Shown: positions 16,349 to 25,692, counted from the first letter of the stretch. The stretch is DNA of 64,000 nucleotides from CAZKCI01 sp964551475 (GCA_964551475.1 CAZKCI010000045.1:1-64000), one strand, 5' to 3'. Numbers and translations: made by a program. Notes: a model not told the origin generated them from the sequence alone.

Positions 16349-16422
16349 GTACTGGAGTGTTGGAGTAATGGAGCAATGAACTGCATGCCCCAGCACTCCA
16401 TTACTCCAATACTCCACCACTC
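16349..16422. repeat. TACTGGAGT-family palindromic repeat
   Basis: GTACTGGAGTGTTGGAGTAA faces CACTCCATTACTCCAATACT, filling the dapB-dapL gap. Confidence 0.75.
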
Positions 16423-16435
16423 TGCTTGCCTCGTC

Positions 16436-17254
16436 TCACTTATTCTGGCTTGTGGTCTTGGCGAGCACGTCGCGCATGGTATACAGGCCCGGCGCGGCGG
16501 AGAGAACGAAACGCGCCGCCCGCAGCGCCCCCCGGGCGAGGGGATCGCGGGAATGGGCCCGGTGGGCGATCTCCACCCGCTCACCCAGCGTGGAGAAGAT
16601 CACGGTGTGTTCGCCCACGATGTCCCCGGCCCGGACGGCGTGGATCCCGATCTCGCCCGGCGGGCGCGCTCCGACCAGACCTTTCCTTCCGTAAACACCG
16701 TTTTTCTCCAGATCGATCCCCCGCGCCTCCGCCACCGCCTCGGCCAGCTTCTTCGCCGTCCCGCTGGGGGCGTCGGCCTTAAAGCGGTGGTGGGCTTCTA
16801 TAATCTCGACGTCATACTCCTCGCCCAGGGCGGCGGCCACCTGCCGGGCGAGGTCGAAGAGCAGGTTCACGCCCACGCTCATGTTGGGAGAGAAGACCAA
16901 CGGGATGGACTGGGCCGCCTCCTCGATCGCGGCCGTCCCGGCCGGAGAGAGGCCGGTGGTGCCGATGACCAGGGGCTTCCGACGGCGGGCGCAGAGAGAG
17001 GCATTGGCGGCGGCGGCGGACGCGGCGGAAAAATCGATCACCACGTCGCCCGACTCCAGGATCCCGGCCAGGTCCGCTTGGATCGGCGCGCCGGCCTTCT
17101 TCTCCCCCGCCGCTTCGCCGGCATCCCGTCCCAGGTCGGGGTGACCGGCTCTCTCCACCGCGCCCGCGATGCGAAAATCTTTTTCCATGAGGGCGCAGGC
17201 GACGATTCTCTTGCCCATCCTTCCCCCCGCCCCGCAGACGATGAGTTTGATCAT
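16436..17254 (-). CDS. dapB: 4-hydroxy-tetrahydrodipicolinate reductase
   Basis: 272 residues from an ATG preceded by GGAGACAAAGAC. NAD(P)H-dependent reduction in diaminopimelate synthesis. Motifs: Rossmann start KLIVCGAGGRMGKRI, VVIDFSAASA, VIGTTGLSP, FSPNMSVGVNLLF, VEIIEAHHRFKADAPSGTA (catalytic His and Lys) and a C-terminal ARFVLSAAPGLYTMRDVL. The last residues (TTSQNK) read into an intergenic repeat. A hairpin of TGGACNNNA units separates it from dapA. Confidence 0.95.
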   Translation of the reverse strand: MIKLIVCGAGGRMGKRIVACALMEKDFRIAGAVERAGHPDLGRDAGEAAGEKKAGAPIQADLAGILESGDVVIDFSAASAAAANASLCARRRKPLVIGTTGLSPAGTAAIEEAAQSIPLVFSPNMSVGVNLLFDLARQVAAALGEEYDVEIIEAHHRFKADAPSGTAKKLAEAVAEARGIDLEKNGVYGRKGLVGARPPGEIGIHAVRAGDIVGEHTVIFSTLGERVEIAHRAHSRDPLARGALRAARFVLSAAPGLYTMRDVLAKTTSQNK

Positions 17255-17273
17255 GTCTTTGTCTCCGCTCGCT

Positions 17274-17343
17274 ATGGACGATATGGACACTATGGACGAG
17301 ATGGACGAACCAGGCGCCGGGCGCAGATGTCCATATCGTCCAT
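17274..17343. repeat. TGGACNNNA / GTCCAT palindromic repeat in the dapA-dapB spacer
   Basis: ATGGAC units at 17274, 17283, 17292 and 17301 face GTCCAT units at 17329 and 17338 around a GC-rich loop. It is the same family as the repeats around the four-helix-bundle gene. Confidence 0.8.
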
Positions 17344-17352
17344 CACGTTCAG

Positions 17353-18219
17353 CTAGATAAGCTTGTAGGCTTCCAGCACCTTGACCAGCTTTTCCCGGTT
17401 CTCCGGGGCCATCGGGCAGAGGGGCAGGCGGAACTCCTCCCGGACCTTTCCCATCAGGGCCAGAGCGGTCTTGGCCGGGATGGGGTTGGTCTCGATGAAG
17501 AGCGCCTTGAAAAGCTTGTAGAGTTGGAAGTGGAGCTTGCGCGCGTCCTCCCAGCGCCCCTCCAGGGCCGCGTGGACCATCCGGGAAACCTCCCGGGGAG
17601 CGATGTTGGCGATGACCGAGATCACGCCCTTTCCCCCCACCGCCATGATCGGAAGCGTGATCATGTCGTCGCCGGAGAGAACGGTGATGGCGCAGAGATC
17701 GAGGATCTGGTTCACCTGATCGACCGAGCCGCTGGCCTCCTTGATCGCCACGATCCGCGGGACCTGGGAGAGCCGGGCCACGGAAAGGGGATCGAGGCAG
17801 ACGCCGGTCCGCCCGGGAACGTTGTAGAGAACCAGGGGAATCTCGGTCTCCTGGGCGAGCTTGGTGAAGTGCTCCAGCATCCCCCGCTGGGTCGGCTTGG
17901 TGTAATAGGGGGTGATGACCAAAGCGGCGTCCGCCCCCACTTCCTGGGCGTGCCGGGTGAGACGGAGCGCTTCGCGAAAGGAGTTGGATCCGGCGCCGGC
18001 GATCACCTTGATCCTGCGGTTGACCTGGCGGACGGTGAACTCCACCACCTTGTCGTGCTCTTCGTGGGAGAGGGTCGCCGATTCCCCGGTGGTGCCGCAG
18101 GGGATGATCCCGTCGGTGCCGCCGGCGATCTGGAACTCGATGAGCTTGGCCAGCGCGTCGTAATCGACGGCCTCGTCCCGGAAGGGGGTGACGATGGCGG
18201 TGTAAGAACCTTGAAACAT
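17353..18219 (-). CDS. dapA: 4-hydroxy-tetrahydrodipicolinate synthase
   Basis: 288 residues; the start at 18219 (MFQGSYTAIVTPF) is chosen because AAGGAGG lies 6 bases upstream. Condenses pyruvate and aspartate semialdehyde. TIM-barrel motifs: GGTDGIIPCGTTGESATL, IAGAGSN, ALVITPYYTKPTQ with the catalytic Tyr, LYNVPGRTG, and the Schiff-base lysine in IVAIKEASGS. Ends at KVLEAYKLI. Starts the dap part of the minus-strand run after dapF. Confidence 0.96.
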   Translation of the reverse strand: MFQGSYTAIVTPFRDEAVDYDALAKLIEFQIAGGTDGIIPCGTTGESATLSHEEHDKVVEFTVRQVNRRIKVIAGAGSNSFREALRLTRHAQEVGADAALVITPYYTKPTQRGMLEHFTKLAQETEIPLVLYNVPGRTGVCLDPLSVARLSQVPRIVAIKEASGSVDQVNQILDLCAITVLSGDDMITLPIMAVGGKGVISVIANIAPREVSRMVHAALEGRWEDARKLHFQLYKLFKALFIETNPIPAKTALALMGKVREEFRLPLCPMAPENREKLVKVLEAYKLI

Positions 18220-18317
18220 GACGGCCTCCTTGTACATACAATTTTCCCTTCGGGAAAATTGTAGCAGATTATCATCCGCGAAATCCGCGTAATCCGCGGC
18301 TTTTTTCGGATTGGATC

Positions 18318-18400
18318 TCCGTAGGCGCGGACATTCATGTCCGCGCGCCGGGGCCCGCCTGTCCCGCGGACCCGAAGGGTCCGCGGCTACGAACCCCGCA
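18318..18400. repeat. GTAGGCGCGGACAT-type palindromic repeat
   Basis: CCGTAGGCGCGGACATTCAT, GTCCGCGCGCC, then CCCGCGGACCCGAAGGGTCC and GCGGCTACG: nested inverted repeats between dapF and dapA. Just upstream of dapA, TTTTCCCTTCGGGAAAA (18243-18259) is a separate small hairpin. Confidence 0.7.
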
Positions 18401-18406
18401 TCGACC

Positions 18407-19225
18407 TCAGCGGACAGGGAGAGGGACCTCGCCCGTGAAGACGAACTCGGCCGGGCCGGTCATATAGACGTGGTTGTCCGCGGCCCACTCCACCCGGAGC
18501 GTCCCTCCCGGCAGGCGGACCTTCACCCGCCGCCCCGTCTTCCCGAGACGGGCCGAGGCCACCGCCGAGGCGCAGGCCCCCGTCCCGCAGGCCAGCGTGA
18601 TCCCCGCTCCCCGCTCCCAGACTCCGACCTCGATCTCGAAGCGGCTTCTCACCCGAACAAACTCGACGTTGGTCCGTTTCGGGAAGAACGGATCGGTCTC
18701 GATCCTCTCCCCCAGAGGCGCGGAGGCGGGATCGGCAAAGATGACGCAGTGGGGGTTTCCCATCGACACGCAGGTGATCCGGAAGCGGTTCGGCCCGAAT
18801 TGCCGGGGGTGATCGAGGATTTCCCCGTCCCGCCGGACCGGGATTTTCCTCCCCTCAAAACACGGCTCACCCATGTCCACGGTCGCCGTGTCACCTAAGA
18901 TGCGGATCGCCTTCACTCCGGCGTCGGTCTCCACGGAAAGACGGTTCGCCCGGACGAGCCCGTGGCGACGGGCCCAGAGGGCGAGACAGCGGATGCCGTT
19001 GCCGCACATCTCGGCCCGGGATCCGTCGGAGTTCAGGATCGCCATGCGGAGATCGGCCCGGCGGGTCCGCTCGGCCACAATCACGCCATCGGCCCCGACG
19101 CCAAACGAGCGCCGGCAGAGAAAGCGGGCGTCGGCCGGGCGCAGGCGCAACCGCCCGGAACGGTTGTCGACCAGGATGAAGTCGTTCCCCAGGCCGTGCA
19201 TCTTGACGAAGGAGATCGTCTTCAT
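18407..19225 (-). CDS. dapF: Diaminopimelate epimerase
   Basis: 272 residues. Converts LL- to meso-diaminopimelate with two catalytic cysteines: the first in SDGSRAEMCGNGIRCLA, the second in ITLACGTGACASAVA. Other motifs: FVKMHGLGNDFILVD at the start, RSFGVGADGVI, and VSMGNPHCVIF. The start overlaps the stop of lysA by 4 bases, so the two are likely co-translated. Normal length. Confidence 0.96.
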   Translation of the reverse strand: MKTISFVKMHGLGNDFILVDNRSGRLRLRPADARFLCRRSFGVGADGVIVAERTRRADLRMAILNSDGSRAEMCGNGIRCLALWARRHGLVRANRLSVETDAGVKAIRILGDTATVDMGEPCFEGRKIPVRRDGEILDHPRQFGPNRFRITCVSMGNPHCVIFADPASAPLGERIETDPFFPKRTNVEFVRVRSRFEIEVGVWERGAGITLACGTGACASAVASARLGKTGRRVKVRLPGGTLRVEWAADNHVYMTGPAEFVFTGEVPLPVR

Positions 19226-20538
19226 CGGTCTTTCGGGCGGAGGAACTCCGGCAGAATCTGGCCCCGGAGAAGATCGGCGGTCGTCTCCCTCTCCCGGGCC
19301 AACCACCAGCGGTTTCCCTTCACCATCACTTCGGCCGGGCGGAGACGGGCGTTGTAGTTCGAGGACATCGCGTAGCCGTAGGCCCCCGCGCTCATCACGG
19401 CCAGATAGTCGCCCGGGCGGGGCTCGCCGATCCTCCGCTTCTGGGCGAAAAAGTCGCCCGACTCGCAGACCGGGCCGACGATGTCGGCGGTGATCGTCTT
19501 CCTCTCCTCTTCGTCCAGGGGGAGGATCCGGTGATAGGCCCCGTAGAGGGCCGGACGGATCAGGTCGTTCATCCCGGCGTCCAGGATGACGAAGTTCTTG
19601 CGCGCCTTCCTTTTTAGATAGACCACCCGTGCCGCCAGGCAGCCCATGTTCCCGGAAAAGAAACGCCCCGGCTCCATGACCAGCGTGGAACGGAAATCCT
19701 CGAGCAGGGGCGCCCAGGCGGCGGCGTAATCGGACGGCGACGGCGGGATCTCGCCCCGGTAGGAGATGCCCATCCCCCCGCCCAGATCGAGATGGGAGAG
19801 GCGGATCCCCTTCCCTGCCAGCTCGGCCATCAGGACGCGGAGCTTCCGGAGCCCCTCCACGTAAGGACGGACGGAGAGGATCTGGGAACCCAGGTGCATC
19901 TGGATGCCCGTCGCCCGGACATGGGGCAGGTTGTCGCACTGCCGGTAAAACTCGAGCGCCGCGCCGAGATCGATCCCGAACTTGTTTTCGTCCTTCCCGG
20001 TGGTGATGTAGCGGTGGGTATGGGCGTCCACGCCGGGCGTGACCCGAAGCGCGATCGGGGCGATCCGGTCCATCTCCCGGGCCGTGTCGTTGATCTGGTG
20101 GAGCTCGGAGAAGGACTCGACCGTGAAGAAGAGAATTCCGGCCGTGAGAGCGGCGTGGATCTCGGGGCGGGTCTTGCCCACTCCGGCAAAAACGATCCGT
20201 TCCGGGGGGACGCCGGCCTGGAGGGCCAGGAAAAGCTCGCCGGCGGAGACCACATCCATCCCCGCGCCGAGTGAAGCCAGCGTCCGGATGACCGCCAGGT
20301 TGGGATTGGACTTGATGGAATAGCAGATCAGGCGCTTGCGCCCGGACCAGGCGGCGTCGAGCTCGCGGAAGCGGGAGACCAGGTGAGAGTGGCTGTAGAT
20401 GTAGACCGGCGTCCCGGCCTCCTGGGCGATGGTCTTGACCTCCACTTCTTCGCAGAAGAGGCGGCCGGAGCGGTAGGCCCAGGCGGGGCTGTCGGGGAAG
20501 AGGGGCTCGGACTTGGAATTATTTCCACGAATTTTCAT
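19222..20538 (-). CDS. lysA: Diaminopimelate decarboxylase
   Basis: 438 residues from MKIRGNNSKSEPLFPD. Decarboxylates meso-diaminopimelate to lysine with PLP. Alanine-racemase-like barrel with the PLP lysine in LICYSIKSNPNLAVIRTL, the glycine loop in HLDLGGGMGISY, EPGRFF for phosphate binding, and GPVCESGDFFA supplying the cysteine from the partner subunit. YGYAMSSNYN is near the C-terminus. Overlaps dapF by 4 bases. Confidence 0.96.
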   Translation of the reverse strand: MKIRGNNSKSEPLFPDSPAWAYRSGRLFCEEVEVKTIAQEAGTPVYIYSHSHLVSRFRELDAAWSGRKRLICYSIKSNPNLAVIRTLASLGAGMDVVSAGELFLALQAGVPPERIVFAGVGKTRPEIHAALTAGILFFTVESFSELHQINDTAREMDRIAPIALRVTPGVDAHTHRYITTGKDENKFGIDLGAALEFYRQCDNLPHVRATGIQMHLGSQILSVRPYVEGLRKLRVLMAELAGKGIRLSHLDLGGGMGISYRGEIPPSPSDYAAAWAPLLEDFRSTLVMEPGRFFSGNMGCLAARVVYLKRKARKNFVILDAGMNDLIRPALYGAYHRILPLDEEERKTITADIVGPVCESGDFFAQKRRIGEPRPGDYLAVMSAGAYGYAMSSNYNARLRPAEVMVKGNRWWLARERETTADLLRGQILPEFLRPKDR

Positions 20539-20606
20539 AAATCCCGAATTGCGCGAATGGCCGCGTGTAACGTGGCACGTGCAACGGATTTTCCGCTTTT
20601 CACGAT

Positions 20607-21992
20607 CTACTTCCGCCTCGACCCCAGTTTTTTCCTCCACCGCTTGATCTCCCGACCCACCAGCGCCGGCGCGGTGGAGCCGCGGCTGAGCTTGGCCCGG
20701 ATGGAAGCGGCCGGAGAGAGCAGCTTGAGCGCGCGCGCGTCGAAAGCGGGAGAGATTTCCCGGAGGGAAGAAAGCGTCATCCCGGCCCAATCCTCGCCGC
20801 GGCTGAGACAGCGGGAGACCAGCTCCCCCACCCGGCGATGGGCCTCGCCGAAAGGGACCCCCTTCCCGACCAGGTACTCCGCCAGGTCGGCGGCGGAGGA
20901 GAAATCCATCCGGAGCGCCCGGGCCAGGGCGGCGCGGTTAAGGGAAAGAGACGAGACCATCGGCGCCATCACAGAGAGCTCCATCAAAGCCGTGTCCAGG
21001 GAATCGAAGAGCGGCTCCTTGTCCTCCTGGAGGTCGCGGTTGTAGGAGAGCGGCAGTCCTTTCAAGACGGTGAGGAGGGCGATCAGGTTGCCGTAGAGCC
21101 TCCCGGTCTTGCCCCGGATCAGCTCCGCGGGGTCGGGGTTCATCTTCTGGGGAAGGAAGCTGGAACCGGTGGAGAAGGATTCGTCCAGGCGGACGAAACC
21201 GAACTCGGAGGTGGACCAGAGGACGATCTCCTCGGCCAGGCGCGAAAGGTGCATGCCGAGAATGGCCAGGGCGGAGAGGATTTCGGCGGCGAAGTCGCGG
21301 TCGGCGACGGCGTCCATGCTATTGGCGGCCACGCTCGCGAAACCGAGACGGCGGGCGAGGAAATCCTGGTCGAGGCCGAGGCCGCTTCCGGCCAGAGCCG
21401 CCGACCCCAGGGGAAGAACGTCGAGCCTTTTCGCCGCGTCGCTCAAGCGACCGCGATCGCGTTCCAGCATCTCGACGTAGGCGAGGAGATGGTGGGCGAA
21501 AAGGACCGGCTGGGCGTGCTGCAGGTGCGTGTAGCCGGGCATGACCACGTCCTTCTCCGCTTCCGCCTTGGCCACCAGGGACGACTGCAGAGTCCGGACG
21601 GCGGCGGCGGCCTCCGCGAGCTTCTCTTTCAAGTACAGGCGGAGATCGGCCAGGACCAGGTCGTTGCGGGAGCGGCCGGCGTGCAGCTTCTTCCCCAGTG
21701 TCCCGACCTTGCGGATCAGGCGGTCGATGATCAGGCTGTGGATATCCTCGTGGCCGGCGAAAGAAACCCGGCCGGCGGAGATCTCCTCCCCGATCTTCTT
21801 GAGGGCGCGGACGAGGGCGGACTTTTCTCCGCGCGTGAGATATCCCGCCCGGCCCAGAGCCTCGGCCTGGGCGATCCCGACCCGGACGTCCTGGCGAAAG
21901 AGCCGCGCGTCAAAGGCGATCGAGGAGCTGAAGGCCTCGACGCGGGGGTCGGTCGGCTTGCGGAACCTGCCTCCCCAGAGTTTCTTTTTCAT
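20607..21992 (-). CDS. argH: Argininosuccinate lyase
   Basis: 461 residues; cleaves argininosuccinate to arginine and fumarate, the last arginine step. Motifs: KLWGGRFRKPTDP at the start, GHEDIHSLIIDRLI, LHAGRSRNDLV, MPGYTHLQHAQPV and the fumarase-superfamily signature GSSFLPQKMNPD. GAGG lies 6 bases upstream of the ATG. Follows argG across a GTAGCCGCAGGC repeat. Its final basic residues (KKLGSRRK) are normal for the family. Confidence 0.96.
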   Translation of the reverse strand: MKKKLWGGRFRKPTDPRVEAFSSSIAFDARLFRQDVRVGIAQAEALGRAGYLTRGEKSALVRALKKIGEEISAGRVSFAGHEDIHSLIIDRLIRKVGTLGKKLHAGRSRNDLVLADLRLYLKEKLAEAAAAVRTLQSSLVAKAEAEKDVVMPGYTHLQHAQPVLFAHHLLAYVEMLERDRGRLSDAAKRLDVLPLGSAALAGSGLGLDQDFLARRLGFASVAANSMDAVADRDFAAEILSALAILGMHLSRLAEEIVLWSTSEFGFVRLDESFSTGSSFLPQKMNPDPAELIRGKTGRLYGNLIALLTVLKGLPLSYNRDLQEDKEPLFDSLDTALMELSVMAPMVSSLSLNRAALARALRMDFSSAADLAEYLVGKGVPFGEAHRRVGELVSRCLSRGEDWAGMTLSSLREISPAFDARALKLLSPAASIRAKLSRGSTAPALVGREIKRWRKKLGSRRK

Positions 21993-22042
21993 CGCTGACC
22001 TCGCCTTCCGCGGACCTGACCTGGCCCGAGAATGAATTTGCC

Positions 22043-22122
22043 CGTAGCCGCAGGCTTCAGCCTGCGTTGTTGTGTGATGTCTCTGTCTGCAGCTAACACG
22101 CAGGCTAAAGCCTGCGGCTACC
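22043..22122. repeat. GTAGCCGCAGGC-type palindromic repeat
   Basis: CGTAGCCGCAGGCTTCAGCC faces GCAGGCTAAAGCCTGCGGCT around a TTGTGTGATGTC loop: nested perfect arms of 8-14 bp between argG and argH. Confidence 0.8.
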
Positions 22123-22130
22123 GGAACATA

Positions 22131-23348
22131 TTAAGAACGACCCTTCTTTCGGCTCCGCTCCCGGCGGAGGGATTCGCGGATCTTGAGCCGCAGGGCGTTC
22201 AGGCGGATGAAGCCGGTGGCGTCGCTCTGGCAGTAGACCTCCTCCTTCTCGAAGGTGGCGTAGGAGGGGGCGTAAAGCGAGGTCGGCGACTGACGACCCA
22301 CCACCGAGCAATTCCCCTTGTAGAGTTTCACCCGCACCACGCCGTCCACGTCCTCCTGCGTCCGGCTCACCATCTGGCGGAAGAGATCCATCTCCGGAGA
22401 GAACCAGAAACCGTAGTAGATGAGCTCGGAAATCTTGGTGACCTGGGAATCCTTGAAGTGCATGACCTCGCGGTCGAGCGTGATCGACTCCAGCGCCCGG
22501 TGGGCCGTGTGCAGAATCGTTCCCCCCGGCGTCTCGTAGACCCCGCGGCACTTCATCCCCACGAAGCGGTTTTCCACTATGTCCACCCGGCCGATCCCGT
22601 TCTCCCCGCCCAGGCGGTTGAGCGCCTCCAGGAGCTTCGCCGGGGAGAGCTTCTGGTCGTTCACCGCGACGGGGATCCCCTGGACGAAGGAGATTTCCAG
22701 GTAGGTCGGCTTGTCGGGCGCCTTCTCCGGAGAGACCGAGAGCACGAACATGTCTTCCGGGGGCTCCCGCCAGGGGTCCTCCAGTATCCCGCCCTCGAAG
22801 GAGATGTGCAGGAGGTTGCGGTCGGAGCTGTAAGGGCGCTCTTTGGTCACCGGGACTTCGATCCCGTGGACGCGGGCGTAGGCGATGAGGTCGCTGCGCG
22901 ACTTCATGTCCCACTCCCGCCAGGGGGCGATGATCTTGATCCCCGGTTCCAGGGCGAGGTAACTGAGCTCGAAGCGAACCTGGTCGTTCCCCTTCCCGGT
23001 CGAACCGTGGGAGACGTACTCGGCCTTCTCCTGGCGGGCGATCTCGATCTGCTTCAATGCGATCAGGGGCCGGGCCAGCGAGGTCCCCAGCAGATAGGTC
23101 CCCTCGTAGATCGCGTTGGCCTGGATGGCCGGAAAGACGAAGTCGCGGACGAATTCCTCCCGGATGTCTTCGACGTAGACCTTGACGGCGCCGGTCTTCT
23201 TGGCCTTGGCCGCCGCCTCCGAAACTTCCTTGCCTTGGCCGACATCGGCGATAAATGCGACCACGTCCAGCTTCTTCTCTTCCCTCAGCCAGGTGAGGAT
23301 GATCGAGGTGTCGAGACCGCCCGAATATGCAAGGACCACTTTGCTCAT
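22131..23348 (-). CDS. argG: Argininosuccinate synthase
   Basis: 405 residues; joins citrulline and aspartate using ATP. Motifs: KVVLAYSGGLDTSIILTWL (the N-type ATP-pyrophosphatase P-loop), VAFIADVGQG, YVSHGSTGKGNDQVRFE, IIAPWREW and SRNLL-like SSDRNLLHISFEGG. AGGGGAG lies just upstream of the ATG. The C-terminus is very basic (RERSRKKGRS). It follows argD. Ornithine carbamoyltransferase (argF), which would supply citrulline, is absent from the cluster. Confidence 0.96.
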   Translation of the reverse strand: MSKVVLAYSGGLDTSIILTWLREEKKLDVVAFIADVGQGKEVSEAAAKAKKTGAVKVYVEDIREEFVRDFVFPAIQANAIYEGTYLLGTSLARPLIALKQIEIARQEKAEYVSHGSTGKGNDQVRFELSYLALEPGIKIIAPWREWDMKSRSDLIAYARVHGIEVPVTKERPYSSDRNLLHISFEGGILEDPWREPPEDMFVLSVSPEKAPDKPTYLEISFVQGIPVAVNDQKLSPAKLLEALNRLGGENGIGRVDIVENRFVGMKCRGVYETPGGTILHTAHRALESITLDREVMHFKDSQVTKISELIYYGFWFSPEMDLFRQMVSRTQEDVDGVVRVKLYKGNCSVVGRQSPTSLYAPSYATFEKEEVYCQSDATGFIRLNALRLKIRESLRRERSRKKGRS

Positions 23349-23441
23349 GTGTTCTCCCCTTCTGTATTATTTCCCGATTTGAGATCTCAGATTTGAGATT
23401 TCAGATGTCCGCAACTGCCGCCGATAGCCGGACTCCACTGA

Positions 23442-24653
23442 TCACTGATTACTGGTCACTTTAGTTTTGCTGACTGTTTTCAGCGACCGCTTCAGGATCT
23501 GGAGCCCCTTCTCCGCCTCCTTCTCCGTGATCGTGAGCGCGGGCATCAAGCGCAAGACCTTCTCCGCGGTGCAGTTCACGATCAACCCCCGCCTGAGGCA
23601 CTCCTCGACCACCGGCTTCCCCTCCCGAACCAGCTCGATCCCGATCATCAACCCGATCCCCCTCACCTCGGCGATCAGGGGAATCTCGTCCTTCCAGAGG
23701 CGGAGGCGCTCCATGAGATAGGCCCCCATCTGGCGGGCGTTCTCGAGCATCCCCTCCTCCTCCATCGCCTGAAAAGCCGCCAGGCCGGCTCGGCAGACCA
23801 GGGGGTTGCCCCCGAAGGTCGAGGCATGGCTGCCGGGGGGAAGAAGGCTGCCCAAGGTTCCCCGCGCGACCATGGCCCCGATCGGGACCCCTCCGCCCAG
23901 GGACTTGGCCAGCGTCATCACGTCCGGCTGCACGCCGTAAGCCTGGAAAGCGAAATACTCGCCGGTCCGGCCCATCCCGGTCTGGACCTCGTCCACGATC
24001 ATCAAAATCTTTTCCCGGTCGCAGAGCTCGCGGACGAAACGGGCGAACTCCGGAGAAGCGGGACGGACGCCGCCCTCGCCCTGCACAAGCTCGAGCATCA
24101 CCGCCGCGGTCTGCGGAGTGATCGCGGCGCGCAGGGCTTCCCGGTCGTTGAAGGGAACATAGCGGAAGCCCGGGACCAGCGGCTCGAAACCCGCCTGGTA
24201 TTTCGGCTGGCCGGTGGCGGTGATGGCGGCGAGCGTCCGGCCATGGAAGGAGGAGAGCATGGTGATGATTTCGAAACGGCCGTTGGGATGGCCGAAGCGG
24301 CGGGCGAGCTTGATCGCCCCCTCGTTCGCCTCCGCGCCCGAGTTGCAGAAGAAGCAGGTCCCCGGGAACGATTTCCCGATGATGGTTTTGGCCAGCTCCC
24401 CCTGCCACTCGTTGTAGAAATTATTCGGCAGATGGAGGAGGCGGGAGGCCTGGGACTTGATCGCCCGGACCACCGTCGGGTGGCAGTGGCCGAGGTTGGA
24501 GACCCCCCAGCCGGGGAAGAAGTCGAGATATCTTCTTCCCTCCGCATCCCAGATCCGGGAGCCCTGGCCCCGGACGAAGACCGCCGGGGAGCGGCCGTAG
24601 GTGGCCATCACGTACTGCCCGTATTCGGCAATGATGCTTTCCGTCGTCGTCAT
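23442..24653 (-). CDS. argD: Acetylornithine aminotransferase (class III PLP)
   Basis: 403 residues. Motifs of subgroup II aminotransferases: YLDFFPGWGVSNLGHCHP, FCNSGAEANEGAIKLAR, SFHGRTLAA, DEVQTGMGRTG and the PLP lysine in MTLAKSLGGGVPIGAM, then STFGGNPLVC. Acts on N-acetylornithine and may also serve in diaminopimelate synthesis, though dapL makes that unnecessary here. The last residues (KTKVTSNQ) are encoded by a GATCAGT-family intergenic repeat, not by family sequence. Confidence 0.94.
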   Translation of the reverse strand: MTTTESIIAEYGQYVMATYGRSPAVFVRGQGSRIWDAEGRRYLDFFPGWGVSNLGHCHPTVVRAIKSQASRLLHLPNNFYNEWQGELAKTIIGKSFPGTCFFCNSGAEANEGAIKLARRFGHPNGRFEIITMLSSFHGRTLAAITATGQPKYQAGFEPLVPGFRYVPFNDREALRAAITPQTAAVMLELVQGEGGVRPASPEFARFVRELCDREKILMIVDEVQTGMGRTGEYFAFQAYGVQPDVMTLAKSLGGGVPIGAMVARGTLGSLLPPGSHASTFGGNPLVCRAGLAAFQAMEEEGMLENARQMGAYLMERLRLWKDEIPLIAEVRGIGLMIGIELVREGKPVVEECLRRGLIVNCTAEKVLRLMPALTITEKEAEKGLQILKRSLKTVSKTKVTSNQ

Positions 24654-24680
24654 TTCATCCGTCCGTTCGCAATCTGTTTT

Positions 24681-24742
24681 GTGGGAGCGGCGTCTCGCCG
24701 CGATCCGGGCCAGCCTGGATCGGGGCGAGACGCCCCTCCCAC
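24681..24742. repeat. REP-like palindrome, GTGGGAG(S)GGCG family
   Basis: GTGGGAGCGGCGTCTCGCCG faces CGGGGCGAGACGCCCCTCCC around GATCCGGGCCAGCCTGGATC. It sits between argB and argD. Confidence 0.8.
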
Positions 24743-24801
24743 GATCTGGTCCAGGTTGTTCTTCGTGCCTTGGTGTCTTGGCGGCAACAGCCTGTTTCGT
24801 T

Positions 24802-25692
24802 TCAGTCCCCGATCTCCGTCCCGATCCCCTTGTCGGTGAAGATCTCCAGGAGCAGCGAGTGCTTGACCCTTCCGTCGATGATATGGACCTTCCCCACGCC
24901 GTTCTCCAGGGCCTTTAACCCGGCGGTGACCTTGGGTATCATTCCGCCTTCGATCACCCGGGCCGTGAGCAGGCTCTGGATATCCTGCCGGTTGAGCGAG
25001 GAGAGGAGCTGGCTCTGTCCCTCGCCCTCGGTTTTCCTCAGGATGCCGGGGACATCGGAGAGGAAGACCAGCTTCTCCGCCTTCAGGGCCGCGGCGATCT
25101 CCCCCGCGGCCACGTCTCCGTTGATGTTGTAGACCTTTCCGCGTTCGTCCGCTCCGATCGGCGCGACGACCGGGATGGCCCCCCGCCGGATGATCCGGGT
25201 CAGGGGAGCGGGGGAAACCGCCGACACCTCGCCGACGAAGCCGATGTCCGCCGCCGCCGTTTTGCCGTCCGCGCCCTTGACCATGGGAGTATGCTTGACC
25301 ACCCGGATCGCCCCCTCTGTGCCGGCGCCGACTCCGGAGGCTCTTCCTCCAAAACTGCGGATCATCTCTACCAGGCCCCGGTTGATCTCGGCCAGTGTTT
25401 CCCGGACGATCTCGATCGTCGCCTCGTCGGTCACCCGCAGCCCCTGAACGAAGCGCGGCGTGATCCCCGCCTTCTTCATGCGGGCCGAGATGTTCAGGCC
25501 GCCGCCGTGCACCAGGACCGGCCGCATCCCCACCGCTTCCATGAAGACGACATCCTTGAGTACCCCTTCGGTGCAGCCGGAGACGCTCATCGCGCTTCCC
25601 CCCAGCTTAACCACCACCACCTTCCCGTCGAAGGACTGGATGTAGGGGAGAGCCTCGATCAGGATCCCAGCTTTATCGATCAGTCTCTGCAT
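24802..25692 (-). CDS. argB: Acetylglutamate kinase
   Basis: 296 residues, ATG preceded by GGGGACACC. Phosphorylates N-acetylglutamate. Amino-acid-kinase fold motifs: VVVKLGGSAM, LVHGGGLNISARMKKAGI, FVQGLRVTD, VNINGD-like VYNINGDVAAGEIAAAL, KLVFLSDVPGI and GGMIPKVTAGLKAL. An N-terminal helix (LIDKAGILIEALPYIQSF) is of the kind found in arginine-inhibited hexameric NAGKs, so feedback by arginine is likely (inference). Confidence 0.96.
   Translation of the reverse strand: MQRLIDKAGILIEALPYIQSFDGKVVVVKLGGSAMSVSGCTEGVLKDVVFMEAVGMRPVLVHGGGLNISARMKKAGITPRFVQGLRVTDEATIEIVRETLAEINRGLVEMIRSFGGRASGVGAGTEGAIRVVKHTPMVKGADGKTAAADIGFVGEVSAVSPAPLTRIIRRGAIPVVAPIGADERGKVYNINGDVAAGEIAAALKAEKLVFLSDVPGILRKTEGEGQSQLLSSLNRQDIQSLLTARVIEGGMIPKVTAGLKALENGVGKVHIIDGRVKHSLLLEIFTDKGIGTEIGD

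Noticed and set aside
17274..17343. Tandem TGGAC units as a CRISPR array
   Set aside because: Unit length is 9 bp without spacers, units invert in the middle, and no cas gene is present.
16436..19939. Long frames extending upstream of dapB and dapF and through dapA and lysA
   Set aside because: The true starts give family-standard N-termini; the extensions are out-of-frame readings of neighbouring genes.
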